38,268 bases of DNA from Lachnospiraceae bacterium UBA4348 (GTDB lineage Bacteria; Bacillota; Clostridia; Lachnospirales; Lachnospiraceae). Positions within the stretch are counted from its first letter, which is position 1. Each line of letters opens with the position of its first letter. This document shows, piece by piece, positions 14,649-22,785 of the stretch. The notes under the pieces are model-generated. The model was not told the origin of the DNA. It ran no database searches and worked only from the letters and a program-made list of their open reading frames with translations. The stretch lies in contig DGTA01000090.1 of the NCBI GenBank assembly GCA_002394165.1, positions 1 to 38,268 on the forward strand. Reading direction: 5' to 3'. Position numbers and translations under genes: made by a program.

Positions 14649-15746
14649 ATGAAGCGTAAAGTTATGTCAATCGTGATCGCAGCAGCGATGACAGCAGCCC
14701 TTTGTGTTCCCGCACTTGCCGATATCCCGCAGTTCGCGGACGGCTGGGGCGACACCTATGAAGCATTCGATCCCCTGACATTTGAAGATGCCATCACCTT
14801 TGAAGAGATGCGTGAGCAGTGCGGCGCCATCCCGGTCTCCGAGGATGCCATCGCGATCGCCGGCAACATCCGTACTGAGGATAATGTATACTGGACAGCT
14901 CTGAGAGACGGTTACAAGGATATGGTCACCTTCCTCAATGAGAACGGCCTTACGGGCGTGACGATCGATGTCAAGTCCGCACTGAACGAAGCCGATACCG
15001 AAGGACAGCTCGCTGTCATGAAGGATCAGCTCCGCGACAATGCCAATGTCGTTATGATCTCCCCGATCTCCACCTCCAACTGCACCGAGGGCGTCGAGAT
15101 CGCTCATGACGACGGAATTCCCACCATCGCTGTCAACAACGAATTCAACGGCGCTGACATGTTCGTAGGCCCGAACTCCTATGAAGAGGGAAGACAGGCC
15201 GGCGACTGGGCCAATGAAAAGATCGGCTCCGGCCAGGCAGTCATCATCATGGGCCTTGCAGGCACCGACGTTGTTAAGAACCGTACCAACGGCTTCAAGG
15301 ATGCCTTAACGGATGCCGGCAGCGAGATCGAGGTCGTTGACGAGCAGAACGCCGACTGGGACCGTGATACAGCTAAAGACGTCTGCGCAACCTTCCTGAA
15401 GACCTATGATGATCTGAAGATCGTCTTCTGCAACAACGACGTTATGGCGCTGGGCGCTGTGGAAGCCATCAAGGAAGCCGGCCTTACCCTGAACGAGGAT
15501 ATCTACGTGATCGGTGCTGACGGCACGGACGAAGCTTACGAGTCCATCAAGAACAACGAGCTTTCCGCTACTATCTCCATGTTCCCGTACTACGAGGGCA
15601 TGATGGCCAGCGAAGTGACCACACGTGTCATGCTTGGACAGACAATGCCCAAGGTCATCTGGACCCCGTCTCTGGCAGTGGATGCTGAGAACATCGAAAC
15701 CGATGATGCTACGCTGATCAGCTGGGCGGATCCGACTTTCGAATAA
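14649..15746 (+). CDS. Sugar ABC transporter substrate-binding protein (periplasmic-binding type 1)
   Basis: A 365-residue exported binding protein of the ribose/galactose type. The signal peptide (MKRKVMSIVIAAAMTAALC, then VPALA) should be cut after PALA and lacks a lipobox. The mature protein has about 45 extra residues before the Rossmann-like lobe (IAIAGNIRTEDNVYW), then DQLRDNANVVMISPIS, GQAVIIMGLAGTDVVKNRTNGF and VFCNNDVMALGAVEA, all family landmarks. GGAGG precedes the ATG. With the following ATPase and permease genes it makes one complete importer, most likely for a pentose, a branched sugar or a related compound. Confidence 0.92.
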   Translation: MKRKVMSIVIAAAMTAALCVPALADIPQFADGWGDTYEAFDPLTFEDAITFEEMREQCGAIPVSEDAIAIAGNIRTEDNVYWTALRDGYKDMVTFLNENGLTGVTIDVKSALNEADTEGQLAVMKDQLRDNANVVMISPISTSNCTEGVEIAHDDGIPTIAVNNEFNGADMFVGPNSYEEGRQAGDWANEKIGSGQAVIIMGLAGTDVVKNRTNGFKDALTDAGSEIEVVDEQNADWDRDTAKDVCATFLKTYDDLKIVFCNNDVMALGAVEAIKEAGLTLNEDIYVIGADGTDEAYESIKNNELSATISMFPYYEGMMASEVTTRVMLGQTMPKVIWTPSLAVDAENIETDDATLISWADPTFE

Positions 15747-15801
15747 TGTATTAACACCGCGCGGACCGGCTGTTCTGGCGGACGCGTAAATGACTAAAAT
15801 G

Positions 15802-15840
15802 TCGGGCAGTCATATATCTTACCGGTATGTGGCTGCCCGA
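15802..15840 (+). promoter_or_regulatory. Intercistronic hairpin after the ABC binding-protein gene
   Basis: TCGGGCAG (15802-15809) pairs with CTGCCCGA (15833-15840), with further pairing inward. No long T-run follows. Such stems after binding-protein genes commonly protect the upstream mRNA or lower expression of the ATPase and permease. Confidence 0.5.
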
Positions 15841-15877
15841 TTGTGCTAAATGAAACAGATTTCGGGAGGGAGACAGT

Positions 15878-17386
15878 GTGGACAACGAATACATTCGTTT
15901 TGAAAATGTGAGAAAAGAGTTCCCGGGTGTTGTGGCCCTGTCCGATATTTCTTTTTCTGTACGAAAGGGAGAAGTGCATGCCCTGCTTGGAGAGAACGGA
16001 GCGGGAAAATCGACCCTGCTCAATATTCTCCACGGTGTATTCCACGCGACGTCGGGACATGTTTACATAGATGGTAAGGAAACCAGATTCTCTTCCACAT
16101 ATGACGCGATCACGCAGGGCGTGATCAAGGTTCACCAGGAAGTACAGGTAGTGGAAAATCTGACAGTCGGCCAGAATATTGCCCTGGGCTTTGAGATGGT
16201 CAAGGGCGGTTTCCTGGATTACAAAGATGTTTACGCAAAGTGTGACGGAATCCTGGAGGAGCTGGGATGCTCGTTCCGAAGCGCGGACCCCGTCACGGGC
16301 CTGGGTGTGGGCGACCTGCAGATGATCGCCATCGCCAAGTCACTGTATTTCAACGCCAACATCATTTCGTTCGATGAGCCGACCTCCGCGCTTTCCGCGC
16401 CGGAGATCGAGAAACTGTTTGAGATCATCCGCGGACTGAAGGCAAAGGGAATCACCATTTTATTCATCAGCCACAAGCTCGATGAGCTGTTCGCGATCTG
16501 CGACCGTGTGACGATCTTCCGCGACGGCATGTGCATCGCCACCAAGGAGATGACCGAGACATCCAACGAGGACCTCATCCACATGATGGTCGGACGTGAT
16601 GTTTCCAGCTACGCCGTGAGGCTCCAGCCAAGCTGCGCGGATTATTCCGAGGTCGTATTGGAAACGAAGAACCTTTGCGGGAAGACCTTCGAGGATATCT
16701 CCTTCAAGCTTTACCGGGGTGAGATCCTGGGCTTCTCGGGCCTGGTCGGCGCGAGGCGCACGGAGGTGATGCGTACTATTTTCGGCGCGGATCCGCTCGA
16801 GAGCGGCGAGATTTACCTGCATGGCAGCAAGGTGGATATCGACTCGACCGAAAAAGCGCTGGTCTACGGGATCGGACTGATCTCGGAAGACCGCAAGCGG
16901 GAGGGATTTATCCCGAGCATGTCCAACAACCGGAACGTGAATATTCCGGGCATGGGAAAATATAAGAAGGGCATGCTGGGCCTGCTGGATGAGAAGGAAA
17001 TGCTCGACAATTTCAATAACCACGCGGAGATGGTCAAACTGAACATCCGCGATCCGGAGTATTTCACTCTGAATCTTTCCGGCGGCAACCAGCAGAAGGT
17101 CATCGTGGCCAAATGGCTTTCCACCAAGGTGGACATCCTGATCTTCGATGAACCGACCAAGGGCGTCGACGTAGGCGCCAAGGCTGAGATCTATAAACTT
17201 ATGGAAGACTTTGTCGCCGAGGGCAAATCCATCATCATGGTTTCATCAGAACTGCCGGAGGTGATCGGCATGAGCGACCGCGTGATCGTCATGCGGGAAG
17301 GCCATATCAACGGAGTCCTCGAGAATAAACAAGATTTCACCGAAGTGAATATATTGTCCTATGCTATGGAAGAAAAGGAGAGTTGA
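15878..17386 (+). CDS. Sugar ABC transporter ATP-binding protein (RbsA/MglA type)
   Basis: A 502-residue protein with two fused ATPase domains, as in RbsA, MglA and XylG. Domain 1 has Walker A GENGAGKS (38-45) and Walker B IISFDEPTSAL with a modified signature (GVGDLQMIAIAKS). Domain 2 has the degenerate first loop usual for this family (GLVGARRTE), a proper LSGGNQQK signature and ILIFDEPTKGVDVG. It powers sugar uptake with the adjacent permease. Translation starts at GTG 15878, supported by GGGAGGGAG just upstream; its stop is two bases before the permease start. Confidence 0.93.
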   Translation: MDNEYIRFENVRKEFPGVVALSDISFSVRKGEVHALLGENGAGKSTLLNILHGVFHATSGHVYIDGKETRFSSTYDAITQGVIKVHQEVQVVENLTVGQNIALGFEMVKGGFLDYKDVYAKCDGILEELGCSFRSADPVTGLGVGDLQMIAIAKSLYFNANIISFDEPTSALSAPEIEKLFEIIRGLKAKGITILFISHKLDELFAICDRVTIFRDGMCIATKEMTETSNEDLIHMMVGRDVSSYAVRLQPSCADYSEVVLETKNLCGKTFEDISFKLYRGEILGFSGLVGARRTEVMRTIFGADPLESGEIYLHGSKVDIDSTEKALVYGIGLISEDRKREGFIPSMSNNRNVNIPGMGKYKKGMLGLLDEKEMLDNFNNHAEMVKLNIRDPEYFTLNLSGGNQQKVIVAKWLSTKVDILIFDEPTKGVDVGAKAEIYKLMEDFVAEGKSIIMVSSELPEVIGMSDRVIVMREGHINGVLENKQDFTEVNILSYAMEEKES

Positions 17387-17388
17387 AT

Positions 17389-18369
17389 ATGGTTTCCAGA
17401 TTTTTCAAAAAGAACAGCCGGTCATTTACGACCCTAGTCGCGCTCCTGCTCATTGTACTGGTGTTTTCTCTTCTGAGCCCGCGCTATTTCCAGTATGACA
17501 ACCTCATCGACATCATCAACCAGGGCGTTGTAAACGGCTTTCTGGCGATCGGCATCACCGTGGCCATCATCACCGGCGGCATTGACCTCTCGGTAGGATC
17601 GACCATGGCGGTCGTCATCGTCGGCTGCGCCGAGCTTTCGGCTCATCAGGTCCCGGTCGTGATCGTCGTCGTCCTCGGCCTGCTGATGGGCGTGGCCATC
17701 GGCCTGATCAACGGCTTCCTGATCACCAAGATGAAGCTGCAGCCCTTTATCGCCACTCTGGGCACCAACCAGATCTTCAGGGGCCTGGCCTATGTTATCA
17801 GTAACGGTGAGCCCGTTCTGAACATCCAGGGACAGTTCAGGAAGACTTTCCAGGAACAGATCGTCCGCGGCGTCCGTTTTAACATGGTATATCTGCTGAT
17901 CCTGGCCGTCATTTTTGCGGTGATCCTCTCTAAGAGACGCGCGGGCGTTTACATCTACGCGATCGGCGCCAACGAGAGCGCGGCGAAGATGTCCGGTATC
18001 AATGTTGACCGTTACAAGATGATCGCTTACATCATGTGCTCCATCGGAGCCGCGATGGCCGGCATGGTGACACTGGCCAGGCTCGGCACCGGCGAGCCGA
18101 CTGCCGGTGAAGGCTTTGAGACAATGGCCATCGCTGCGGCCGCTATCGGCGGGACCAGCCTTGCGGGCGGCAAAGGAAAGATCCTGGGCACGGTGCTCGG
18201 CGCGTTCACCATCTCCGCTCTGAAGATCGGCCTGATCGTCATCCGGCTGGATACGTTCTACCAGTTCATCGCCATCGGCCTTATCATTATTCTTGCAACT
18301 TATCTTGATACGCTGCAGGCGATCATTGTTGAAAAACTTGCAAAACGAAAGAAGAGCCATAAGTCATGA
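17389..18369 (+). CDS. Sugar ABC transporter permease (RbsC family)
   Basis: A 326-residue membrane protein with about 8-10 hydrophobic segments. The family landmarks are ITGGIDLSVGS (near 60), a cytoplasmic loop with GANESAAKMSGINVDRYK that contacts the ATPase, and AIAAAAIGGTSLAGGKG near residue 255. AAAAGGAG lies eight bases before the ATG at 17389, which I prefer to the in-frame TTG six bases upstream. Only one permease gene is present, so it should act as a homodimer. Its stop overlaps the following regulator start (ATGA), tying regulator synthesis to transporter synthesis. Confidence 0.93.
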   Translation: MVSRFFKKNSRSFTTLVALLLIVLVFSLLSPRYFQYDNLIDIINQGVVNGFLAIGITVAIITGGIDLSVGSTMAVVIVGCAELSAHQVPVVIVVVLGLLMGVAIGLINGFLITKMKLQPFIATLGTNQIFRGLAYVISNGEPVLNIQGQFRKTFQEQIVRGVRFNMVYLLILAVIFAVILSKRRAGVYIYAIGANESAAKMSGINVDRYKMIAYIMCSIGAAMAGMVTLARLGTGEPTAGEGFETMAIAAAAIGGTSLAGGKGKILGTVLGAFTISALKIGLIVIRLDTFYQFIAIGLIIILATYLDTLQAIIVEKLAKRKKSHKS

Positions 18370-19211
18370 ACAATAATTTCACCTATGATTTTAAGGCATC
18401 TCAGGTTAAGCTGACACAAAGAGAAAAAAAGATCGTCGACTTCCTGAAGGAAAACGGCGATTCGTTCCTGAATGACACGATCACGGAGTTCTCGGAAAAG
18501 GCGGGCGTCTCCGATGCCACGATGGTCCGTTTCTGCAAGCATCTCGGCTACAGGGGCTACCAGGATTTCAAGATGAATGTAGCCAGGGAAATGCTTCCGA
18601 AGGAGAACCAGTATAATCCGGTGCTGGGACGGGAGGATGATTCCTCCTCGATCTGCAGCAAGATCTTCAACAATGAGATGTCTGTCCTGAGCCGGACGCT
18701 TCTGGAGACAGACATCAAGGTGCTCGAGCAGATCGCGGAACGCCTCAGGAAAGCGAACAAGATCATGATCTTCGGCACCGGCGGCAGCATGAACGTGGCC
18801 CAGGATGCGCTTCACAAGTTTATGAAGGTCGGTCTTCTGGTCCATGTCTACGAGGACATCGACCTGCAGCTGATGGCGGCTTCCCTGATGCGGGAGGGGG
18901 ATGTGGCGCTGGCCATCTCCCACTCCGGCGGGAACCTTCGGACGCTGCGCTGCCTTGAACTTGCCAAGGAGGGAGGGGCCTTCGCCATTGCTCTGACCGG
19001 ACTTGGGAAAAATCCCGTCGCGAAAGCGGCGGATGTCACGGTCCATATCGCTTCCGAGAAAACGGTCTATCAATCGGAGAGCGTGAGCACCAGGATCGCC
19101 CAGCTGGCGGTGATCGACACGCTGGCGGCCATGGTCGCCTTCGATGATTACGAACGGTCGAACGAGGCAATGACATCCACCAGGGAGGCTACGGCTCACG
19201 CCAAATTCTGA
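18366..19211 (+). CDS. RpiR-family transcription regulator, copy 1
   Basis: A 281-residue regulator with an N-terminal RpiR helix-turn-helix (EFSEKAGVSDATMVRFCKHL, about 40-59) and a C-terminal SIS sugar-phosphate-binding domain (MIFGTGGSMNVAQDALHKF, SHSGGNLRTLRCLELAK). Such proteins sense phosphosugars. It overlaps the permease gene by four bases and is therefore part of the operon it probably controls. It is about four-fifths identical by eye to copy 2 at 20455, and the two recognition helices are the same, so both should bind the same TGAAA-type boxes found at 4110-4198 and 11484-11573. Confidence 0.93.
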   Translation: MNNNFTYDFKASQVKLTQREKKIVDFLKENGDSFLNDTITEFSEKAGVSDATMVRFCKHLGYRGYQDFKMNVAREMLPKENQYNPVLGREDDSSSICSKIFNNEMSVLSRTLLETDIKVLEQIAERLRKANKIMIFGTGGSMNVAQDALHKFMKVGLLVHVYEDIDLQLMAASLMREGDVALAISHSGGNLRTLRCLELAKEGGAFAIALTGLGKNPVAKAADVTVHIASEKTVYQSESVSTRIAQLAVIDTLAAMVAFDDYERSNEAMTSTREATAHAKF

Positions 19212-19272
19212 GCCTGCCCGGCAAAACACCTGAACCATGTTGTTATTATAAGAATACAGAGAGGTAGTAAGT

Positions 19273-20238
19273 ATGAAAATTGTTGTGCTTGACGGTTACA
19301 CGGAGAATCCGGGCGATATTTCCTGGGGCCCGCTCGAGAAGCTTGGCGAGGTGGCGGTCTATGACCGTACGTCCTATGTGGAATCGGATCTGATCGCGGA
19401 AAGGATCGGCGACGCCGAGGTGGCAGTCACCAACAAGACTCCCATCAGCGCCGCGACCATGGACAAATGCCCGAACCTGAAAGCGATCGCCGTGCTGGCG
19501 ACCGGCTACAATGTGGTGGACTATGAGTATGCGAAGGGAAAAGGCATCCCGGTCATGAACGTTCCCGTTTACGGCACCGACAATGTCAGCCAGTTCGCGG
19601 TCAGCCTTCTTCTGGAAGTCTGCTCGCATATCGGTGAGCACAGCCGCAGCGTCCATGCCGGTGAGTGGGCCTCCAATGATGACTGGTGCTACTGGCATTA
19701 TCCCATGATCGAGGTCTCCGGGAAGACGGCCGGCATTATCGGCCTTGGAAGGATCGGCGTCAACACCGCGAAGATCCTTCGCGCCATGAATGTCAATGTG
19801 ATCGCCTATGATGCGTTCCAGAGCGAGGCCGGCAAGGCGGTCGCTGAGTACGTGGAGCTGGATGAACTCCTCTCGAAGAGTGATTTCATCTTCCTGCACT
19901 GCCCGCTGTTCCCGTCCACGCAGGGGATCATCAACAAGGACAATATCGCGAAGATGAAGGACGGCGTCATCCTGATCAACAACAGCCGCGGCCCGCTGGT
20001 CGTGGAGCAGGATCTGGCGGATGCCCTCAACAGCGGAAAAGTGGCGGCCGCCGCGGTCGATGTGGTCTCCACCGAGCCCATCAAGGAAGACAATGTGCTC
20101 CTCACCACCAAAAACTGCATCATCACGCCGCATATCTCCTGGGCGACCAAGGAAGCGAGAGAGAGGATCATGCAGACCACAGCTGACAATATTGAAGCCT
20201 TTGCAAAGGGGACTCCCGCCAATGTTGTGAATGGCTGA
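19273..20238 (+). CDS. D-2-hydroxyacid dehydrogenase (glycerate dehydrogenase/hydroxypyruvate reductase-like)
   Basis: A 321-residue NAD-dependent enzyme. The cofactor loop is GLGRIG (157-162), followed by Asp180 which favours NAD; catalytic residues are Arg239 (NNSRGPLV), Glu268 (VSTEP) and His287 (ITPHISW). Length and motifs match the glycerate dehydrogenase branch, which reduces hydroxypyruvate to D-glycerate. The glycerate 2-kinase at 21365 supports this reading, since it could phosphorylate the product. It sits between two RpiR paralogues, 61 bases after the first, with GAGAGG upstream of the ATG, and may be read through from the ABC operon. Other D-2-hydroxyacids remain possible. Confidence 0.88.
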   Translation: MKIVVLDGYTENPGDISWGPLEKLGEVAVYDRTSYVESDLIAERIGDAEVAVTNKTPISAATMDKCPNLKAIAVLATGYNVVDYEYAKGKGIPVMNVPVYGTDNVSQFAVSLLLEVCSHIGEHSRSVHAGEWASNDDWCYWHYPMIEVSGKTAGIIGLGRIGVNTAKILRAMNVNVIAYDAFQSEAGKAVAEYVELDELLSKSDFIFLHCPLFPSTQGIINKDNIAKMKDGVILINNSRGPLVVEQDLADALNSGKVAAAAVDVVSTEPIKEDNVLLTTKNCIITPHISWATKEARERIMQTTADNIEAFAKGTPANVVNG

Positions 20239-20245
20239 AAAACAG

Positions 20246-20266
20246 GCCCGCTCCGACGGGGCGGGT
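20246..20266 (+). terminator. Hairpin after the hydroxyacid dehydrogenase gene
   Basis: A nine-pair GC-rich stem with a three-base loop (GCCCGCTCC-GAC-GGGGCGGGT). The tail CATATAAAG is not T-rich, so termination may be partial. Confidence 0.45.
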
Positions 20267-20277
20267 CATATAAAGCC

Positions 20278-20306
20278 TTGACTCAGATGCCTGTTTTGAA
20301 TTATCA
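20278..20306 (+). promoter_or_regulatory. Possible promoter upstream of the second RpiR gene
   Basis: TTGACT (20278-20283), 17 bases, TTATCA (20301-20306). The -10 element is a modest match, so this is tentative. Confidence 0.35.
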
Positions 20307-20343
20307 TTAATTATCGCTGAGGTAGTATATTTGCGGGATTTAG

Positions 20344-20390
20344 AGATGTGCTTGACTGGTGATTTCTGCCTTGTGAGCACATCTGTTTTA
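20344..20390 (+). terminator. Leader hairpin with T-run before the second RpiR gene
   Basis: AGATGTGCT (20344-20352) pairs with AGCACATCT (20376-20384), followed by GTTTTA. It resembles a weak intrinsic terminator inside the leader and could attenuate expression of the downstream regulator and kinase. Confidence 0.45.
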
Positions 20391-20454
20391 TGCTTCAAAA
20401 CCGGATCCGCCGTAAATGGCGTATTCGTTCTTTATGATGTTCGAGGCAGTTATC

Positions 20455-21300
20455 ATGAGTATAAATAGCAGTTATGAATTGTTGGCATCTCAGGTTAAAC
20501 TGACACAAAGAGAAAAGAAGATCGTTGAATTCCTGAAGGATAATGAAGATGCCCTCCTGAACGATACGATCACTGAGTTTTCCGAGAAGGCAGGCGTTTC
20601 GGACGCGACAATGGTCCGGTTCTGCAAGCATCTCGGGTATAAGGGCTATCAGGATTTCAAAATGCACGTGGCCAGGGATATGCTGCCGAAGGAGCGGCAG
20701 TATAATCCCGCTCTTGGAAAGGACGACGATTCGTCCTCGATCTGCAGCAAGATCTTCAACAATGAGCTGTCGGTTCTGAGCCGGACGCTTCTTGAAACGG
20801 ATATCAACGTGCTCGAGCAGATCGTTGACCACCTGTACGCGGCTGAAAAGATCGTGATCTTCGGCACGGGCGGCAGCCTGAACGTGGCCAAGGACGCGCT
20901 TCACAAGTTTATGAAGATCGGGCTGATGCCCTATGTTTATGAAGATATCGATCTGCAGCTGATGGCGGCTTCTCTGCTGGGAGAAAAGGATGTGGCACTG
21001 ATCATCTCTCATTCCGGCGGTAACCTGCGCACCCTGCGGTGCCTGGAGATCGCCAAGGCGGCCGGGGCCTACACCATTGCGCTGACCGGGCTGGGAAAGA
21101 ACCCGATCTCGAAAGCCGCGGACCTTACCGTGCATATCGCATCCGAGAAGATGATCTTCCAGTCTGAGAGCGTGAGCACCAGGATCGCTCAGCTGGCGAT
21201 CCTCGATACGATCGCGGCCATGGCGGCGTTCCGGGACTATGAACGGTCCAACGAGGCCATGGAAGCCACCAGACAGGCGACCTCCCATACGAAATTCTGA
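20455..21300 (+). CDS. RpiR-family transcription regulator, copy 2
   Basis: A 281-residue paralogue of the regulator at 18366, with the same order of helix-turn-helix (EFSEKAGVSDATMVRFCKHL) and SIS domain (VIFGTGGSLNVAKDALHKF, SHSGGNLRTLRCLEIAK). The ATG at 20455 is chosen because GAGG lies eight bases upstream and because it gives the same length and N-terminal register as copy 1; an earlier in-frame ATG at 20416 would add 13 residues with no counterpart. Differences cluster in the SIS domain (for example LVHVYED against MPYVYED and MREGD against LGEKD), so the copies may respond to different effectors while sharing operators. It is followed by the glycerate kinase. Confidence 0.9.
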   Translation: MSINSSYELLASQVKLTQREKKIVEFLKDNEDALLNDTITEFSEKAGVSDATMVRFCKHLGYKGYQDFKMHVARDMLPKERQYNPALGKDDDSSSICSKIFNNELSVLSRTLLETDINVLEQIVDHLYAAEKIVIFGTGGSLNVAKDALHKFMKIGLMPYVYEDIDLQLMAASLLGEKDVALIISHSGGNLRTLRCLEIAKAAGAYTIALTGLGKNPISKAADLTVHIASEKMIFQSESVSTRIAQLAILDTIAAMAAFRDYERSNEAMEATRQATSHTKF

Positions 21301-21364
21301 TGTAGTTCTTTACTGAGTTATTTTGCAGGACATTGTGGAATTGACAGAAAGGAGCTTTATCGAA

Positions 21365-22600
21365 ATGAACGGACAGTTGAGAAATGATGCGGACGCGATC
21401 ATCAAAGCCAGCATTCAGGCAGTGCTTCCGGACAGTGCGGTATCCCGTGCTTTGAAGGACTTTCACGGCAACGGCGGAAAAACCGTTCTTGTGGCGGCTG
21501 GCAAGGCGGCCTGGCAGATGGCGAAGGCGGCTGTCGATGAGCTTGGGAGTGTGGACGAGGGAATCGTCGTAACGAAATATGATCATGTCATGGGCCCGAT
21601 CGCCGGCGTGGAGTGCTGTGAAGCAGGCCATCCGGTCCCGGATGAAAACAGTTTTGCGGCGACCGGAAAAGCGCTGGAGCTGGTGAAGGACCTGAAAGAG
21701 GAAGATACGGTGCTGTTCCTTCTGTCCGGCGGCGGGAGCGCGCTGTTCGAACAGCCGCTCATCCCGGGAGAGGAACTGCAGGATATCACACGGCAGCTGC
21801 TCGCCTGCGGCGCGGATATCGTCGAGATGAACACCATCCGCAAACGTCTTTCGGCTGTGAAGGGCGGACGCTTCGCCAAGGCCTGCGCTCCGGCAAAAGT
21901 GTTCAGTATCGTCCTGAGCGACATCCTGGGCGATCCTCTGGATATGATCGCCAGCGGACCGGCGTATCCGGACTCTTCGACCTGTGCGGATGCGCTTGCA
22001 ATCGTGAAAAAGTACAGGCTGAAGCTTACGGATGAAGCGCTTCGCCTGCTCGGGGAGGAGACTCCCAAGAGCCTCGACAACGTGACAACGCAGATCACCG
22101 GCAGTGTCCGGGAACTGTGCCAGGCGGCTGCCGCGCAGTGCGAGAAGATGGGCTATGAGCCGGTCCTGCTTACGGACATGCTCTCCTGCGAAGCCAGGGA
22201 AGCGGGCAGGTTCCTCGGAAATATTCTGCGCACCCATGCGGGCAGCGGAAAGAAGATCGCTTACCTGGCCGGCGGCGAGACTGTGGTCCACCTGACCGGC
22301 AAAGGCCTTGGCGGACGCAACCAGGAGCTGGCCCTCGCGGCCGCGGCGGAGATCGCCGGACTTAAAGGCGCGGCTGTATTCTCGGTCGGCAGTGACGGGA
22401 CCGACGGCCCCACGGACGCCGCCGGCGGCTATGCGGACGGCGATACCGCCCGTGAGCTTTCTGAGGCAGGACTCAGCATCAGCGACGTTCTTGCCGACAA
22501 CGACGCTTATCACGCGCTGCAGAAAAGCGGCGGCCTGGTGGTGACCGGACCGACCGGAACCAATGTCAATGACGTGGCGGTAGCGCTGATCACAGAATAA
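21365..22600 (+). CDS. gckA: Glycerate 2-kinase (MOFRL/DUF4147 family)
   Basis: A 411-residue kinase of the GckA/TtuD type, unrelated to GarK. It has LLSGGGSALFEQP (near 118), the family hallmark SDILGDPLDMIASGPAYPDS (about 182-201), and the C-terminal MOFRL part with GGETVVHLTGKGLGGRNQELAL, SDGTDGPTDAAGG and TGPTGTNVNDV. It forms 2-phosphoglycerate from D-glycerate and ATP, feeding lower glycolysis. AAAGGAG precedes ATG 21365 by ten bases; an upstream in-frame TTG has no ribosome site. With GarR at 3138 and the hydroxyacid dehydrogenase at 19273 it makes a complete glycerate branch. Confidence 0.92.
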   Translation: MNGQLRNDADAIIKASIQAVLPDSAVSRALKDFHGNGGKTVLVAAGKAAWQMAKAAVDELGSVDEGIVVTKYDHVMGPIAGVECCEAGHPVPDENSFAATGKALELVKDLKEEDTVLFLLSGGGSALFEQPLIPGEELQDITRQLLACGADIVEMNTIRKRLSAVKGGRFAKACAPAKVFSIVLSDILGDPLDMIASGPAYPDSSTCADALAIVKKYRLKLTDEALRLLGEETPKSLDNVTTQITGSVRELCQAAAAQCEKMGYEPVLLTDMLSCEAREAGRFLGNILRTHAGSGKKIAYLAGGETVVHLTGKGLGGRNQELALAAAAEIAGLKGAAVFSVGSDGTDGPTDAAGGYADGDTARELSEAGLSISDVLADNDAYHALQKSGGLVVTGPTGTNVNDVAVALITE

Positions 22601-22612
22601 AAATGAATTAAG

Positions 22613-22643
22613 GTGAGTCAGGGGACAGTATCTCCTGACTCAC
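22613..22643. repeat. REP-like palindrome, copy 1
   Basis: GTGAGTCAGG (22613-22622) and CCTGACTCAC (22634-22643) form a perfect ten-pair stem around GGACAGTATCT. Related copies are at 26669-26698 and 30567-30606. Lying just after a stop codon, it may also stabilise the mRNA end. Confidence 0.7.
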
Positions 22644-22652
22644 TTTGCTTTA

Positions 22653-22730
22653 CTTCGTGAACTGGGTGTGCGGCCCACCGAGGAGGAACTGGAGCTGATG
22701 AGGGAAGCGGCAGAAATACTGGACATATAA
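22653..22730 (+). pseudogene. Possible C-terminal gene remnant
   Basis: A frame of 25 codons, coding-like in composition (LRELGVRPTEEELELMREAA, EILDI, stop at 22728-22730), has no start codon or ribosome site and abuts the REP palindrome. It is probably the tail of a gene whose front is gone. I cannot name the family. Confidence 0.3.
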
Positions 22731-22746
22731 AACAGTTTGTGAGAAT

Positions 22747-22785
22747 GAGAACCGGGAAGGCAGATCCCGGCTCTCAATGTCTTTT
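22747..22785 (+). terminator. Likely Rho-independent terminator
   Basis: GAGAACCGGGA (22747-22757) pairs with TCCCGGCTCTC (22765-22775), apart from one mismatch, and is followed by AATGTCTTTT. It would end transcription from the glycerate kinase side. Confidence 0.6.
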
